59,433 nucleotides of DNA from an uncultured Porphyromonadaceae bacterium. Its GTDB lineage: Bacteria > Bacteroidota > Bacteroidia > Bacteroidales > Muribaculaceae. The position numbers and the translations under genes are program-made. Under the pieces are notes generated by a model. That model did not search any database. It was given only the letters and a program-made list of their open reading frames with translations, and was not told the DNA's origin. The stretch is taken from assembly GCA_947177685.1 (NCBI GenBank), contig CAMWVE010000014.1, positions 1 to 59,433 on the forward strand. Reading direction: 5' to 3'. Numbering within the stretch: the first letter of the stretch is position 1; each line of letters begins with the position of its first letter. Shown piece by piece: positions 1 to 8,094 of the stretch.

Positions 1-262
1 CATGCTCATTATACTCTATGAGCCAGAAGTCGGTGATTTTCTTTTCGTCATCAGTAGCCTCAAGATAAGTGGCACGCGACCCGGGATCGCCTGAGCGCAT
101 CGGCGCCACTGACAGCGATATGGGAACGGAAATTTCTACCCCTTCGGTCGTATCGCCGTTGTTTTCATACTGAGGCAGTTGATCTGTGCATGAATACACG
201 CATGATAGCGGTATCAAGCTCAGTAATATCATTATTGTTTTGTGTATGTCTTTGATAGTCAT
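1..262 (-). CDS. Partial fimbria-associated lipoprotein (N-terminal part only)
   Basis: The first 87 codons of a minus-strand gene run off the window. The start is the ATG at 262-260, 38 bases after the stop of the upstream fimbrillin gene. The N-terminus is a signal sequence ending in a lipobox-like stretch (LSCVYSCTDQ), so a membrane-anchored lipoprotein is likely. The visible mature part (VEISVPISLSV, then RATYLEA and ITDFWLIEYNEH) resembles the start of Bacteroidales fimbrial minor or tip subunits of the DUF4906/FimB-Mfa2 type, in which a strand reading roughly 'I..fwliqY' precedes a Gly-rich turn. Its position last in a row of fimbrillin genes fits a tip or anchor subunit. The family assignment is tentative because only the N-terminus is visible. 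Confidence 0.6.
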   Translation of the reverse strand, partial: MTIKDIHKTIMILLSLIPLSCVYSCTDQLPQYENNGDTTEGVEISVPISLSVAPMRSGDPGSRATYLEATDDEKKITDFWLIEYNEH

Positions 263-299
263 ATCTTTCAGAATCTCTTGGATGCTAAAAAGTTATTAT

Positions 300-1436
300 T
301 TAACGGGGAGCGTCAAACTCAAACTTCATTGTTTCATCATCGCTTATCCATTGGTCTTGGGCGCCGGGGTTGGTGAAGTCATCGATTTCGATAGTCAACG
401 ATCCTTCCTTAATCTGTCCGGTGTAGGCTTTAGACACGGTAAACTTGTAGGTATAGGTTTTACCGGCCTCCCAGTTGTAACCGGCCAACGGGAGCTCTAT
501 CTGGCGTTCGCGCTCGGTGTTGCCGTTGATAGTGTAAGTAAGTACCATCTTCGCTTCCGAATCAGAGGCAAATTGCTGCGGAATAATCAGCAGAGCGTCA
601 GTGTTGGAGAAGAATGTGACGAGTTGTTTATTGTTGGTGAGTTTCTTTGCGGTGGTAAAAGTCTTTGACAGTTTTGAATCTGCGCCATTGTCGATCAGCT
701 TTGTGTCAACAGTGCCTGTGGTTGCCGGATTGGTACTCAGAGTTGCTGCAGGCGCAACGGTAAAGGTAGCCGCTGTTTTGGAGCCATAAATGTCCACCCT
801 GTGGAACTCTATGAACTCATCCTCATAGTCGGGGTCTGACGCCTCATATTCGTCATCGTCCTCATACATAAGGTCTTCATCAAGAGCCGCCTGGATATTA
901 ATCTGCGACAGAAGATGGTTGAATTTTAAAGAAACAGTGGTATTGGTGAGGCCGAGGTGAAATTTCCTCCTGTCGGTGGCGGCAAGAAGGTCTACTGCAT
1001 TGTTGAGGTCGGAGGGCAAGGTGTAGGTGAAGCTCAATTTTGAGTCGTCGTAGGTCATATCAGACACTCCCTGGGGGCTGTATGGGAATAAGGCCACAAA
1101 CCAATACTCCTGGCCCATAAGCCAGTATTGGGTGGTGCCATAGTTACAGGTAGAGCCAGTATATTTCACCTCGGTACCGTCAAAAATCCTCCTTATCCCT
1201 TCGAAGTATTCTCCGTTGATATAAACTTTGGCCGTGTTTAGATCCCCGAAGAGCTTGAAAGATTTATTACTGAGGCTGGTGATGACGCTTGCACGGGTGA
1301 CTGAGGCGGTTGCTACATCGAATATCATCTCCTCTCCCGTTGTATAATCAGGCACCTCCGGGTCTGACGTACACGAGTAGAGAAACATCAATCCGATCAG
1401 CTTCGGCAGTATGTTATGTAATATATTGTGTTTCAT
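300..1436 (-). CDS. Fimbrillin-family lipoprotein (type A, copy 2)
   Basis: A lipoprotein of about 378 residues with a lipobox ending at C22 (MFLYSC). ATG at 1436 is preferred over a TTG three codons upstream. The mature part shows features of the Mfa-like/fimbrillin fold: an N-terminal region with VTRASV, the block TEVKYTG then YGTTQYWLMG and WFVALFPYSP, a central KFNHLLSQINI strand where fimbrillins read 'l.F.H.lskv', and a C-terminal NWEAGKTYTYKFTV motif. The last motif is typical of the final beta-strands before the polymerisation groove. An acidic insert (DDDEYEASDPDYEDE) follows the central strand. Sequence blocks match the product of 4234-5286 more closely than those of its immediate neighbours. 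Probably a surface pilus subunit transported as a lipoprotein. Which position it takes in the fimbria cannot be read from the sequence. Confidence 0.85.
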   Translation of the reverse strand: MKHNILHNILPKLIGLMFLYSCTSDPEVPDYTTGEEMIFDVATASVTRASVITSLSNKSFKLFGDLNTAKVYINGEYFEGIRRIFDGTEVKYTGSTCNYGTTQYWLMGQEYWFVALFPYSPQGVSDMTYDDSKLSFTYTLPSDLNNAVDLLAATDRRKFHLGLTNTTVSLKFNHLLSQINIQAALDEDLMYEDDDEYEASDPDYEDEFIEFHRVDIYGSKTAATFTVAPAATLSTNPATTGTVDTKLIDNGADSKLSKTFTTAKKLTNNKQLVTFFSNTDALLIIPQQFASDSEAKMVLTYTINGNTERERQIELPLAGYNWEAGKTYTYKFTVSKAYTGQIKEGSLTIEIDDFTNPGAQDQWISDDETMKFEFDAPR

Positions 1437-1476
1437 ATATTTCAATCTGTGTTGTAATATATCTTGACATAGAAAT

Positions 1477-2895
1477 CTACGGAATTATCGTAATCTTATC
1501 CGTAACGTCGGTGGTGCCTCCTGGGGAGAAGGCGTTTACTGAAATGCCGGGAGTAACAGGCGTGATGATTGCCTTGCCCGGAAGAACATCGGCAGGGTCT
1601 TCCACGCCTACACCGGTGGAATAGTTAAAGGTATATGTATATTGAATGCCCGATTTCAATGTCGCAGTGCTGGATGGAGGAAACGCGGCCCAACCGTAAT
1701 CCCTTATCTCTTCGTTTGCGCTTATAGTGTACGGGATAGTGCCGCCCTCATCAGCATAATAAACACCGTTCTTTTTGTACACCCGTTTGTTGATCAGCCC
1801 GGTAGACTTGTCGACGGCAAAATATATGACGTTCATGTTAGCCGTTGTAGTTGTAGCGTTCATGCTGGCACCTTCAATGTAGGGATACAGCTGCATTCCG
1901 TCAATATCCTTCACCCTCAGGAGCACGCTGAAATAGATTCCCGTGTTTGCTTTCGTCTTAGTCCAGGCTGAATAGGAACCGGGGATTACAAATGCGCTTC
2001 CTGCGTTTGCCATCAGCGATGTCGCTTTAGTCTGTGTGTTGTATTTTCCACCATTTTTTATTTGAATGACGGACTCGCCCTCCCGGTAAATATACTCCAC
2101 CACACCTCTGGTCGGGGCAGGTGTTTTCAGCCATTGGCCATTTTGCGTGGAGTCTTTAGCGGCGGATGAGATGGCGGGCTTTAGGGTGAAATCCAAATTA
2201 CATTCGGTGTAGACATTTCCCAATCTTATGCCGGCAATTTCGACATCATAAGCGGTGGGATTTCCCCATGCTTTAAAATCGACACGAGCAAGCTGGTGCT
2301 CAAATTTGAGAGCCACGCCTGAGTATAGCCCGTTCTTTCGATTTTCTTGGGCCGTAGCCATCACAAAATCCACGTGACGGGATATATCCCTGTTCACCTT
2401 GAATTTTTCCATCACATATTTGTAGGCGATGGTATTTCCCTTCTTGGTTGAGGTGTTTTTCAGGTTGAAGTTGCCTTCATTACCTCCGGAGCGTTCTCTC
2501 AACACCTCAAGGGAGGGATAGAAAGCGAAAAACTTCAGCGTACCCTCTCTTGTGCCCGTATTTTGAGGCCAGCGGCACATCTCGGAGCGGAAAGCATTGC
2601 CCATGCCGGGGGTCTTGGTCACAAGTTGATAGTCAAAATACGGCCGCATGTTTCCTAAGCCGTCGATAGTCGTCTCGTCTTCGGGGCAGAAGGCGGTGAC
2701 ATGAAAGCCGTCGTCAAGGCTGCCGGTCACGAATGACTCGGAGCGAGTCTCGACACCTGGCAATCCGGCCGTGAAGACGATTTCGGAATCGTCGTCTGAC
2801 CCTATGCGTAAAGGCTCCTCATCCTGCGAGCAGGAGAAGAGCATGAGTGCCGGTAGCAGCAGAAGCGCCGTATAATAAAATCTGTTATTTTTCAT
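1477..2895 (-). CDS. Fimbrillin-family lipoprotein (type B, copy 2)
   Basis: A lipoprotein of 472 residues. The frame is open 19 codons further upstream, but that extension overlaps the previous gene; ATG at 2895 gives a proper signal peptide (MKNNRFYYTALLLLPALM) with lipobox LFSC ending at C22. Mature fimbrillin blocks visible are EIVFTAGLPG, CRWPQN followed by LKFFAFYPS, a VDFVMATA stretch, and KFEHQLARVDFKAWG, which is the fimbrillin 'l.F.H.larv' strand. The C-terminus has SGIQYTYTFNYS. The protein is clearly paralogous to 2907-4220: CRWP/CQWP, FFAFYP/FFAYYP, RDISRHVDFV/EDISQQVDFI and GWAAFP/GWSAIP align in order. Only 11 bases separate it from the upstream gene, so the two are co-transcribed. 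Likely a pilus structural or accessory subunit. Confidence 0.85.
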   Translation of the reverse strand: MKNNRFYYTALLLLPALMLFSCSQDEEPLRIGSDDDSEIVFTAGLPGVETRSESFVTGSLDDGFHVTAFCPEDETTIDGLGNMRPYFDYQLVTKTPGMGNAFRSEMCRWPQNTGTREGTLKFFAFYPSLEVLRERSGGNEGNFNLKNTSTKKGNTIAYKYVMEKFKVNRDISRHVDFVMATAQENRKNGLYSGVALKFEHQLARVDFKAWGNPTAYDVEIAGIRLGNVYTECNLDFTLKPAISSAAKDSTQNGQWLKTPAPTRGVVEYIYREGESVIQIKNGGKYNTQTKATSLMANAGSAFVIPGSYSAWTKTKANTGIYFSVLLRVKDIDGMQLYPYIEGASMNATTTTANMNVIYFAVDKSTGLINKRVYKKNGVYYADEGGTIPYTISANEEIRDYGWAAFPPSSTATLKSGIQYTYTFNYSTGVGVEDPADVLPGKAIITPVTPGISVNAFSPGGTTDVTDKITIIP

Positions 2896-2906
2896 AGTTG
2901 CTGTGT

Positions 2907-4220
2907 TTAGGACCCCGGCACTTGTATGCTGGATGACGTACCGTTCTGCCATCCTTTGACTGTGACTGTGAGGCCAACTTTGTCACTTATGATCGGATCT
3001 CCGGCGTTGGGACCCTCGGAGGGCTTAACGTCAGGGGCGTGCAGACCAACCCCATAGGTGTAGTCAAGGGTGTAGGTATAATAATATCCCGGTGTCCAAT
3101 CTCCGGTGATGGGAATGGCTGACCAGCCGAACTCCCTTACTGTACTTCCCTGAGGAACTGTGTACGGGGCTGTCAGCTCGGAGTCCGTGAAATACGTCCC
3201 ATTCGCTCCTTTGTATAGCTGCCCGGACATTACCGTGCCGCTGTCGTCAACCGCCAGGTAAACCTTGGGAATTTCCAGTGCGTCGGGACCCTGATTGGTG
3301 TTGGTATAGGGATATTGCTGCGTACCCTTTATGTCTGTCACTCTGATAAGTACACCGAGGTACAATCCCTGACCGGAATTGGTGTTATCATTTTCATGGT
3401 CCCATGCGGCATAATCAGACGGTATCAGCATCGCGTAGTTACTGTCTTGCGTGCCACCCATGATTGAAACCCCTGACGTGGTATTGTTTATCGTCACAAT
3501 CTTCTCCCCGGCTGCATAGACATATCGCACATTTCGTTTCTCTTCCCCCGGGATCCAGTCGCCGGCTCCTGCCTGTGGCTTGAAATCGAATGATGCTTTA
3601 GTATAAGTGCCGCCAATGAGCACGCCGGCAATCTCTATTTGGCAGTTCTTGTTCTCCCCTTTGGCATTCACATCAATGCGGCTGAGCTTGTGTTCAAAAT
3701 CAAGCCGGATGTCGGTGTACATTTCAGACTTCATTGATACACTTTTATAAGCGGCAATAAAATCAACCTGCTGCGAAATATCTTCAGAAACACTGAAGTC
3801 AGGTATCTTGAAGTCAAAATTGGACACAACGCCGTCTATTGTCGTCTTATTATCCGTATTTTCGGGTGCGGGATAATAGGCGAAGAATGTCAGGTCGTTT
3901 TTTTCTTTTCCGGCTGCGGGCCATTGACATTCCTCTGAAGAGAACACGCCACTCTCTTCGCTTCTTATTACTGATATATTATCAATAAATGGATCAAGTT
4001 CGCCGTCGGCGCCATCAGCGGGATTGAAAACCGTCACAGAAAACTCTGTAAGATTATCATTGCTGACTGTCAGCGCGCGGCTTGCGCTCTCCGGGAGTGA
4101 TGTGCGGAAATAAATTCTGCTATCATCTTTCGGAAATCCCGGCTCCGCATCATCATTCGTACACGAGGCGAACAATAGCGCGGCTCCAAATGTCAGGTAT
4201 GTGAATTTTATTGCTTTCAT
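2907..4220 (-). CDS. Fimbrillin-family lipoprotein (type B, copy 1)
   Basis: A 437-residue lipoprotein with signal peptide MKAIKFTYLTFGAALLFASC and lipid-accepting C20 followed by TNDD. Fimbrillin signatures are IYFRTSLPES near the mature N-terminus, CQWPAAGKEKNDLTFFAYYP, SQQVDFIAAYKS, DFEHKLSRIDVNAKGE (central strand) and GYYYTYTLDYTYGVG in the C-terminal domain. It is a close paralogue of the downstream gene 1477-2895, probably from tandem duplication. It lies 13 bases downstream of 4234-5286 and shares that gene's promoter. In characterised fimbrial loci, such lipoproteins are exported, proteolytically trimmed and polymerised by strand exchange. Whether this copy is a stalk or tip subunit is unknown. 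Confidence 0.85.
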   Translation of the reverse strand: MKAIKFTYLTFGAALLFASCTNDDAEPGFPKDDSRIYFRTSLPESASRALTVSNDNLTEFSVTVFNPADGADGELDPFIDNISVIRSEESGVFSSEECQWPAAGKEKNDLTFFAYYPAPENTDNKTTIDGVVSNFDFKIPDFSVSEDISQQVDFIAAYKSVSMKSEMYTDIRLDFEHKLSRIDVNAKGENKNCQIEIAGVLIGGTYTKASFDFKPQAGAGDWIPGEEKRNVRYVYAAGEKIVTINNTTSGVSIMGGTQDSNYAMLIPSDYAAWDHENDNTNSGQGLYLGVLIRVTDIKGTQQYPYTNTNQGPDALEIPKVYLAVDDSGTVMSGQLYKGANGTYFTDSELTAPYTVPQGSTVREFGWSAIPITGDWTPGYYYTYTLDYTYGVGLHAPDVKPSEGPNAGDPIISDKVGLTVTVKGWQNGTSSSIQVPGS

Positions 4221-4233
4221 ATAGATTAGGATA

Positions 4234-5286
4234 TTATTTACGTGGTACGGAGATATCGGTGCTTGCGCCCTCTTTCCATTCTGTCACATTTACATCAAAA
4301 CTCATATTAACATCTTCATTTACAATATTGAGGGCGAGAGAATATGAGTAAATCTTTCCTGCTTCCCAACCGCCAATCGTGGTTTGGGCTGTCAAAGTCT
4401 GCTCCTCAGCGTCATCGTCGCCGTCAATGGTGTAGGAGATTTTCATCGTTATGCCGTTATTCTCCGGCTGCGGAATCATAAAGATTGCATAGCTGTCGGG
4501 GCATAGCGACTTTGTCTCGCCGTTATTGACATCGGCGTTAATATCCGCGATGAGAGTGCCTCTATCTGAGATGCCGTCCCATGAAAGGGAGTAATCGTCG
4601 GTCTGGCTGCCGCCGGCAGAAAGCGGAGCCGGAACGAGATTGAATGTAGCTGTTTTATCGACTCCTTCAAGCTCTATCTTGGTTATCGTGACCTTATCAG
4701 CTTGTCCTTCATATTTCAGCAGGAAGTTAATCCTCGACATCGTGTGAATGAAATTCAGCTTTACGGGCGAGACCGAAAGGATGTCATTGTTGTCATACTT
4801 TCTCCGATGTGCAGCCGCGATAATGTCGGCAAGCTCATCCATATTTATATGACCTCCATCTGATTCGGGAATGGTATAGCGAAAGGATAGTGTGGAATTG
4901 GAGTATTGCGAATCCGCATCCTCCCCGGAGAGGAGAGTGGCGGGATGTATTGCAACGAAACTATATTCGTAGCCGGGAAACCAGTAGCGGGTTTCACCAT
5001 AATTCCAGCTTGCGCCGTCGTATTCAACCTCTGTATTGTTGAATATCACAATGCGCTTGCTGTCGGGTTCCCCTTTTATCATATCGCCACATACGGCGAA
5101 GCGGGCTCCTTTAGTGTTAATATCAGTCACCACGGAAGCACGAGATGCGCCGTTGGTTGCGAACGACAACTCGACTCTCCCTTTCTCTTCGTTGACGAGC
5201 GAGTCGGAAGCGCACGAAGAAATAACACAAACTGCGAGAAAAGGAAGAACGAAATAAAAACTCCGTTTAGAAAATATTATGCGCAC
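4234..5286 (-). CDS. Fimbrillin-family lipoprotein (type A, copy 1), GTG start
   Basis: A 350-residue lipoprotein. The frame begins with GTG at 5286: a TAA lies two codons upstream and the next in-frame ATG is far inside the mature protein, so GTG is the only start that keeps the signal peptide. The lipobox ends at C25 (CVISSC). Fimbrillin blocks are GASRASVVTD, TEVEYDG, NYGETRYWFPG, YSFVAIHPAT, a KLNFIHTMSRINF central strand and GGWEAGKIYSYSLAL near the C-terminus. It is most similar in the window to 300-1436. It is the first gene of the distal four-gene fimbrillin row and has its own strong promoter at 5313-5344, giving a leader of only about 20 nt. It can therefore be expressed independently of the DUF3575-DUF5119-fimbrillin block upstream. 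Confidence 0.85.
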   Translation of the reverse strand: MRIIFSKRSFYFVLPFLAVCVISSCASDSLVNEEKGRVELSFATNGASRASVVTDINTKGARFAVCGDMIKGEPDSKRIVIFNNTEVEYDGASWNYGETRYWFPGYEYSFVAIHPATLLSGEDADSQYSNSTLSFRYTIPESDGGHINMDELADIIAAAHRRKYDNNDILSVSPVKLNFIHTMSRINFLLKYEGQADKVTITKIELEGVDKTATFNLVPAPLSAGGSQTDDYSLSWDGISDRGTLIADINADVNNGETKSLCPDSYAIFMIPQPENNGITMKISYTIDGDDDAEEQTLTAQTTIGGWEAGKIYSYSLALNIVNEDVNMSFDVNVTEWKEGASTDISVPRK

Positions 5287-5312
5287 AGGTTATAATTATT
5301 GGTTTTGATTTA

Positions 5313-5344
5313 CAAAGATAACTATTTATTTTCAAAATCTCAAA
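5313..5344 (-). promoter_or_regulatory. Bacteroidota promoter for the distal fimbrillin row
   Basis: On the minus strand, TTTG (5341-5344) is followed after 20 nt by TATCTTTG (5313-5320). This matches the Bacteroidota sigma-ABfr consensus TTTG-N19/21-TAnnTTTG exactly. Transcription should begin about 7 nt further on, some 20 nt before the GTG start at 5286. Confidence 0.75.
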
Positions 5345-5464
5345 TCCGGCCTAACTAATTTTCAAAATTTAACGTACATTTCACTACTTGCATGCCACCA
5401 TACGCAACCGACACGGTACGAAGGCGGCTCATCATTGTCTCGATCCGTGGACTGCTATACAAGT

Positions 5465-5538
5465 GGAAAGTGAATGGGCGGTCGTAAAGTCCACTCACAG
5501 CAACGGCGAAACCAACCAAGACCGCCCATTCTCTTTCC
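5465..5538. repeat. Imperfect 19-bp inverted repeat with 36-nt spacer
   Basis: The left arm at 5465-5483 (GGAAAG, T, then GAATGGGCGGTC) pairs with the right arm at 5520-5538 (GACCGCCCATTC, T, then CTTTCC). There is a single T/T mismatch. The GC-rich 12-bp core is perfect. The element is adjacent to the repeat element at 5544. It could be a transcription barrier between the two halves of the fimbrial locus or a remnant of a mobile repeat. No T-run follows on either strand, so a classical terminator is not supported. Confidence 0.7.
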
Positions 5539-5543
5539 GCAGA

Positions 5544-5723
5544 AAGGTAGGTGTGTCATAATACAATTTATACGTTAAACGAATATGTCAACCATGTAGG
5601 TACGCTTCGTGGAGCGTCCGATAAGTAGCTGATATGAGGAATGTTAACAGCGGATGCTTCATAAGGCGTCCCTACATGGCAAGCAAAATCCAACTGCAAA
5701 TACTCATTTTGACACACCCTCCT
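5544..5723. repeat. MITE-like interspersed repeat, copy A (near full length)
   Basis: About 180 bp bounded by imperfect terminal inverted repeats: AAGGTAGGTGTGTCATAATA at the left, and the reverse complement of AGGAGGG-type sequence reading GGTGTGTCAAAATGAGT at the right. The right half (reverse complement: ATTTGCAGTTGGATTTTGC, then TTGCCATGTAGGGACGC) recurs at 9762-9872 and 25571-25700. An internal inverted repeat of CGGACGCTCCACGAAGCGT type lies in the middle. No open reading frame for a transposase is present, so the copy would be non-autonomous if mobile. Confidence 0.75.
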
Positions 5724-5785
5724 AAAGTATGCTCCCAGCAGCTTCATTCAGCGCCTTGCATCTAACTCATTCTGACAAACCTAAA

Positions 5786-5821
5786 GAAGGTGTGCCAAAA
5801 TTTGCATTTTGACACACCTTC
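5786..5821 (-). repeat. Hairpin miniature with GGTGTG/CACACC ends, possible terminator
   Basis: A 16-bp stem with one C/A mismatch and a TTGC loop. The outer arm reads GAAGGTGTG and the returning arm CACACCTTC, the same terminal sequence as the larger repeat elements. It lies 52 bases beyond the stop of the fimbrillin gene 5874-6953. On that gene's strand the stem is followed by CTTT, so it may terminate or protect that transcript. Confidence 0.6.
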
Positions 5822-5873
5822 TCATAAACTGTCATAACGATAATTCGTTATGGCATACTGTTGTAGAGATTAA

Positions 5874-6953
5874 TCAGATGGCGTTGTTGGTTACTTCAAA
5901 CTCTTTAATTTCCTCAGAAGTTTCAGGAGTACCGAATTCGTTTACAGAAGTGGTGAACGAGATAACCTGCATGTTGGTGGTGTTACCGTTGATGTCTACG
6001 TTGTAAACATACTGATAACCATCCTGCCAATTGGGAGTGAACTCGCCGACAAGAGTTTTTGACATAACCTTTTCAGTTCTGTCCTGACCAATGTAAACAT
6101 CGATGGTGAATTTGAGAGCAACTGTAACACCTTCTGCAGGATCATCCTTTCCGTTAGGAATTACATAGAACTGGTCAGTTGTTGTTGACATTTGCTTCTC
6201 GCCATCCAGTGCGTTCTTAACCATGATGCTATTGTCATCACCTAAGATAGTAAGGTTGGTTTTTCCAGCTACTGCATGCCATTTGTTGATGGGATCATAG
6301 TTACCCTTGTTGCGGATATCCTGAATAGTGATGTCGCTGATCTCAATCTCATATTCTGAGGGGAACTTGGTGGTAAAGCTTGCTCTTACCTTTGAAAGGA
6401 TATGAGAGAATTCCAATGCCACATCTTGATTACCGGTTTCCTTACCAACGATACCATCGGCATTTGATGCGAAGATAAGGTCGTGCTGATGTGTGTCGTC
6501 GCAAACATAATCCTGGATTTCCAGAACACGGCTCGATGCATCTTTTTCGCCATCCATGTCAAGAACATATTTGATATCACTGACAATTGCATCGCTGATA
6601 GCCTTGTTGTCACAGCTATAAGCATAGAAATAATAATGTGCACCGGGAATCCAGTAACGTTCGCCAATGCCTTCAGATGCGTAATCCCAGATAGTTCCAA
6701 CTTTCTTTACCGTGGTGTTATCGAATACCTGATGTGCATGCTGTGCATTGCCGGGCATTGTGTAGAATCCAAACACTTGGAACTGATTCAGTCCATCAGT
6801 AGTGATGTCTGTACCACGAGAGTGTTTGTTAACCACATTGTTAAACTTGATGGCATTGCGTGATGATGTTCCAACATTGTTAACCACATCCTCCGATGTG
6901 CAGGCAGTGAGAGCGAGTGCGCCGACTGCGAGATAAATTAAACTTTTTCTCAT
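5874..6953 (-). CDS. Fimbrillin-family lipoprotein (third gene of the proximal fimbrial operon)
   Basis: A 359-residue lipoprotein with signal peptide MRKSLIYLAVGALALTAC; C18 is the lipid-accepting residue, followed by TSED. Fimbrillin blocks are AIKFNNVVNKHSRGT, FQVFGFYTMPG, NTTVKKVGTIWDY, ERYWIPGAHYYFYAY, ALEFSHILSKVRASFTT (central 'l.F.H.lskv' strand) and NWQDGYQYVYNVDI near the C-terminus. After that last motif come about 40 residues with VISFTTSVNEF. The protein belongs to the same broad type as 4234-5286. It is preceded by a DUF3575 gene and a DUF5119 gene, an arrangement recurrent at Bacteroidales fimbrial loci, so this is a good candidate for the major stalk subunit. A 97-base AT-rich leader separates it from the DUF5119 gene, with no clear separate promoter. 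Confidence 0.85.
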   Translation of the reverse strand: MRKSLIYLAVGALALTACTSEDVVNNVGTSSRNAIKFNNVVNKHSRGTDITTDGLNQFQVFGFYTMPGNAQHAHQVFDNTTVKKVGTIWDYASEGIGERYWIPGAHYYFYAYSCDNKAISDAIVSDIKYVLDMDGEKDASSRVLEIQDYVCDDTHQHDLIFASNADGIVGKETGNQDVALEFSHILSKVRASFTTKFPSEYEIEISDITIQDIRNKGNYDPINKWHAVAGKTNLTILGDDNSIMVKNALDGEKQMSTTTDQFYVIPNGKDDPAEGVTVALKFTIDVYIGQDRTEKVMSKTLVGEFTPNWQDGYQYVYNVDINGNTTNMQVISFTTSVNEFGTPETSEEIKEFEVTNNAI

Positions 6954-7050
6954 GTTAATTTAGTTTTGTTGTTGATTTTGAAATGATTGATTATTTTGAT
7001 TTTTTTTAAATTTGCTGAATTATGATAAGTTTGTCGTAATCTTCCGGGTA

Positions 7051-8094
7051 TTATTTTATTGGTCCGATTGGAATCACCACCTCAACTTCATCGCTCCAGT
7101 CGCTGACGCTCGGATCAAAACCTGATGATGAAGAGGGATCTCCGTCGTCATCCACACTGATGCCACTGACCTTGATGACACCACCGCGGGGCTGATTCTT
7201 AACCTGATCGGTGACATCGAAGTAGAACTCTTTTGTCTTACCGCTTTTCAGCCTCACCTCAAGATTGAGTGAAATGGGTGCGGCAGGGGCGTTTTGGTCG
7301 GCTCGTCCGTAATACGAATCCGGGAACCCGGGTATACCGAATGAGCGGACCTGACAGCGGCAGGCATCGGAATGAATTTCGCAGTCAAAAAGTATGATGG
7401 AGGTTTCATCGGTGGAGACTCCCGTGCGCAGATAAACACCTTCTGCCATGCCGCCGAGAGCGCCGCGGGCAGCTGCCACATGCTCTATGCCTTTATCGAA
7501 CTCATAAGTGACCAGATAGGTGTAGACAAGCGGCTGCATCTTCACTGACATAGGCTTAACCTCATGCACCTGCGCCGTGGGTGCCTCATTGATAAACGCC
7601 GAATAGATCACATCAGGAGGATTGGTGGTGCGTGACACCTTATACAGGTCACGCATCTCCTGCAGCGAGGTGCCTGATCGGGTTCGGGTGGTGGCGATGG
7701 CGCGGGCATCGGTCAGCGATGCCACATCGGAGAAAATGATATATTCCGTGTCACCGTTGTAGAAAAGCATCGAGCACTTGTCATCGACGGGTACCTCAAA
7801 CTTCTTGCCGTCAGGGTCAAAGAAGCCCTCGACCATGTGACCGTCATCGTAATATTTTATCATCTTGACCCATTCAGGCACCGAGGGACGCAGCTCGTCA
7901 TATTCATAGCGATGCTGCGACGGATCCCAAGTGACTTTATGGTTCATGCCATAGTCGCGCTCCCATTCCAGCTCCCAGCCGAACTGCAGGTCAACCGTCG
8001 GGAAATGATCATAGCAAATCTCCTTTCGGCATGACACAGTCGTTATCAGCATAACAAGCGCCACAATCGATATGTGATAATTCTTAATTCTCAT
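7051..8094 (-). CDS. DUF5119 domain lipoprotein
   Basis: A 347-residue lipoprotein with signal MRIKNYHISIVALVMLITTV and lipobox VSC, C22 followed by RKE. The early mature segment LQFGWELEWERDYG, then FDPDGKKFEVP and CSMLFYNGDTEYIIFSD, resembles DUF5119 proteins, which begin 'C..el......v.l.v.W' and occur almost only in fimbrial operons of Bacteroidales. The start overlaps the end of the DUF3575 gene by 11 bases, showing operon structure and probable translational coupling. The role is unknown; by context it is an accessory or anchoring component of the fimbria. An acidic Ser-rich stretch (DDDGDPSSSSGFDPSVSD) precedes the C-terminus. Confidence 0.75.
   Translation of the reverse strand: MRIKNYHISIVALVMLITTVSCRKEICYDHFPTVDLQFGWELEWERDYGMNHKVTWDPSQHRYEYDELRPSVPEWVKMIKYYDDGHMVEGFFDPDGKKFEVPVDDKCSMLFYNGDTEYIIFSDVASLTDARAIATTRTRSGTSLQEMRDLYKVSRTTNPPDVIYSAFINEAPTAQVHEVKPMSVKMQPLVYTYLVTYEFDKGIEHVAAARGALGGMAEGVYLRTGVSTDETSIILFDCEIHSDACRCQVRSFGIPGFPDSYYGRADQNAPAAPISLNLEVRLKSGKTKEFYFDVTDQVKNQPRGGVIKVSGISVDDDGDPSSSSGFDPSVSDWSDEVEVVIPIGPIK

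Larger units (their letters stand above)
5287..5873. other. 587-bp intergenic region within the fimbrial locus, filled with repeats
   Basis: No coding sequence is supported. Reading left to right it holds the promoter of the distal fimbrillin row (5313-5344), a long inverted repeat (5465-5538), a roughly 180-bp repeat element (5544-5723), about 60 bases with nothing recognisable, and a 16-bp-stem hairpin (5786-5821) just downstream of the fimbrillin gene 5874-6953. It separates the proximal and distal halves of the fimbrial cluster. Confidence 0.8.

Noticed and set aside
5544-5723. Possible CRISPR or invertible promoter
   Set aside because: The repeats are not regularly spaced with unique spacers, and no promoter box lies between inverted repeats in a way that would switch a gene. 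The pattern fits a dispersed repeat element better.
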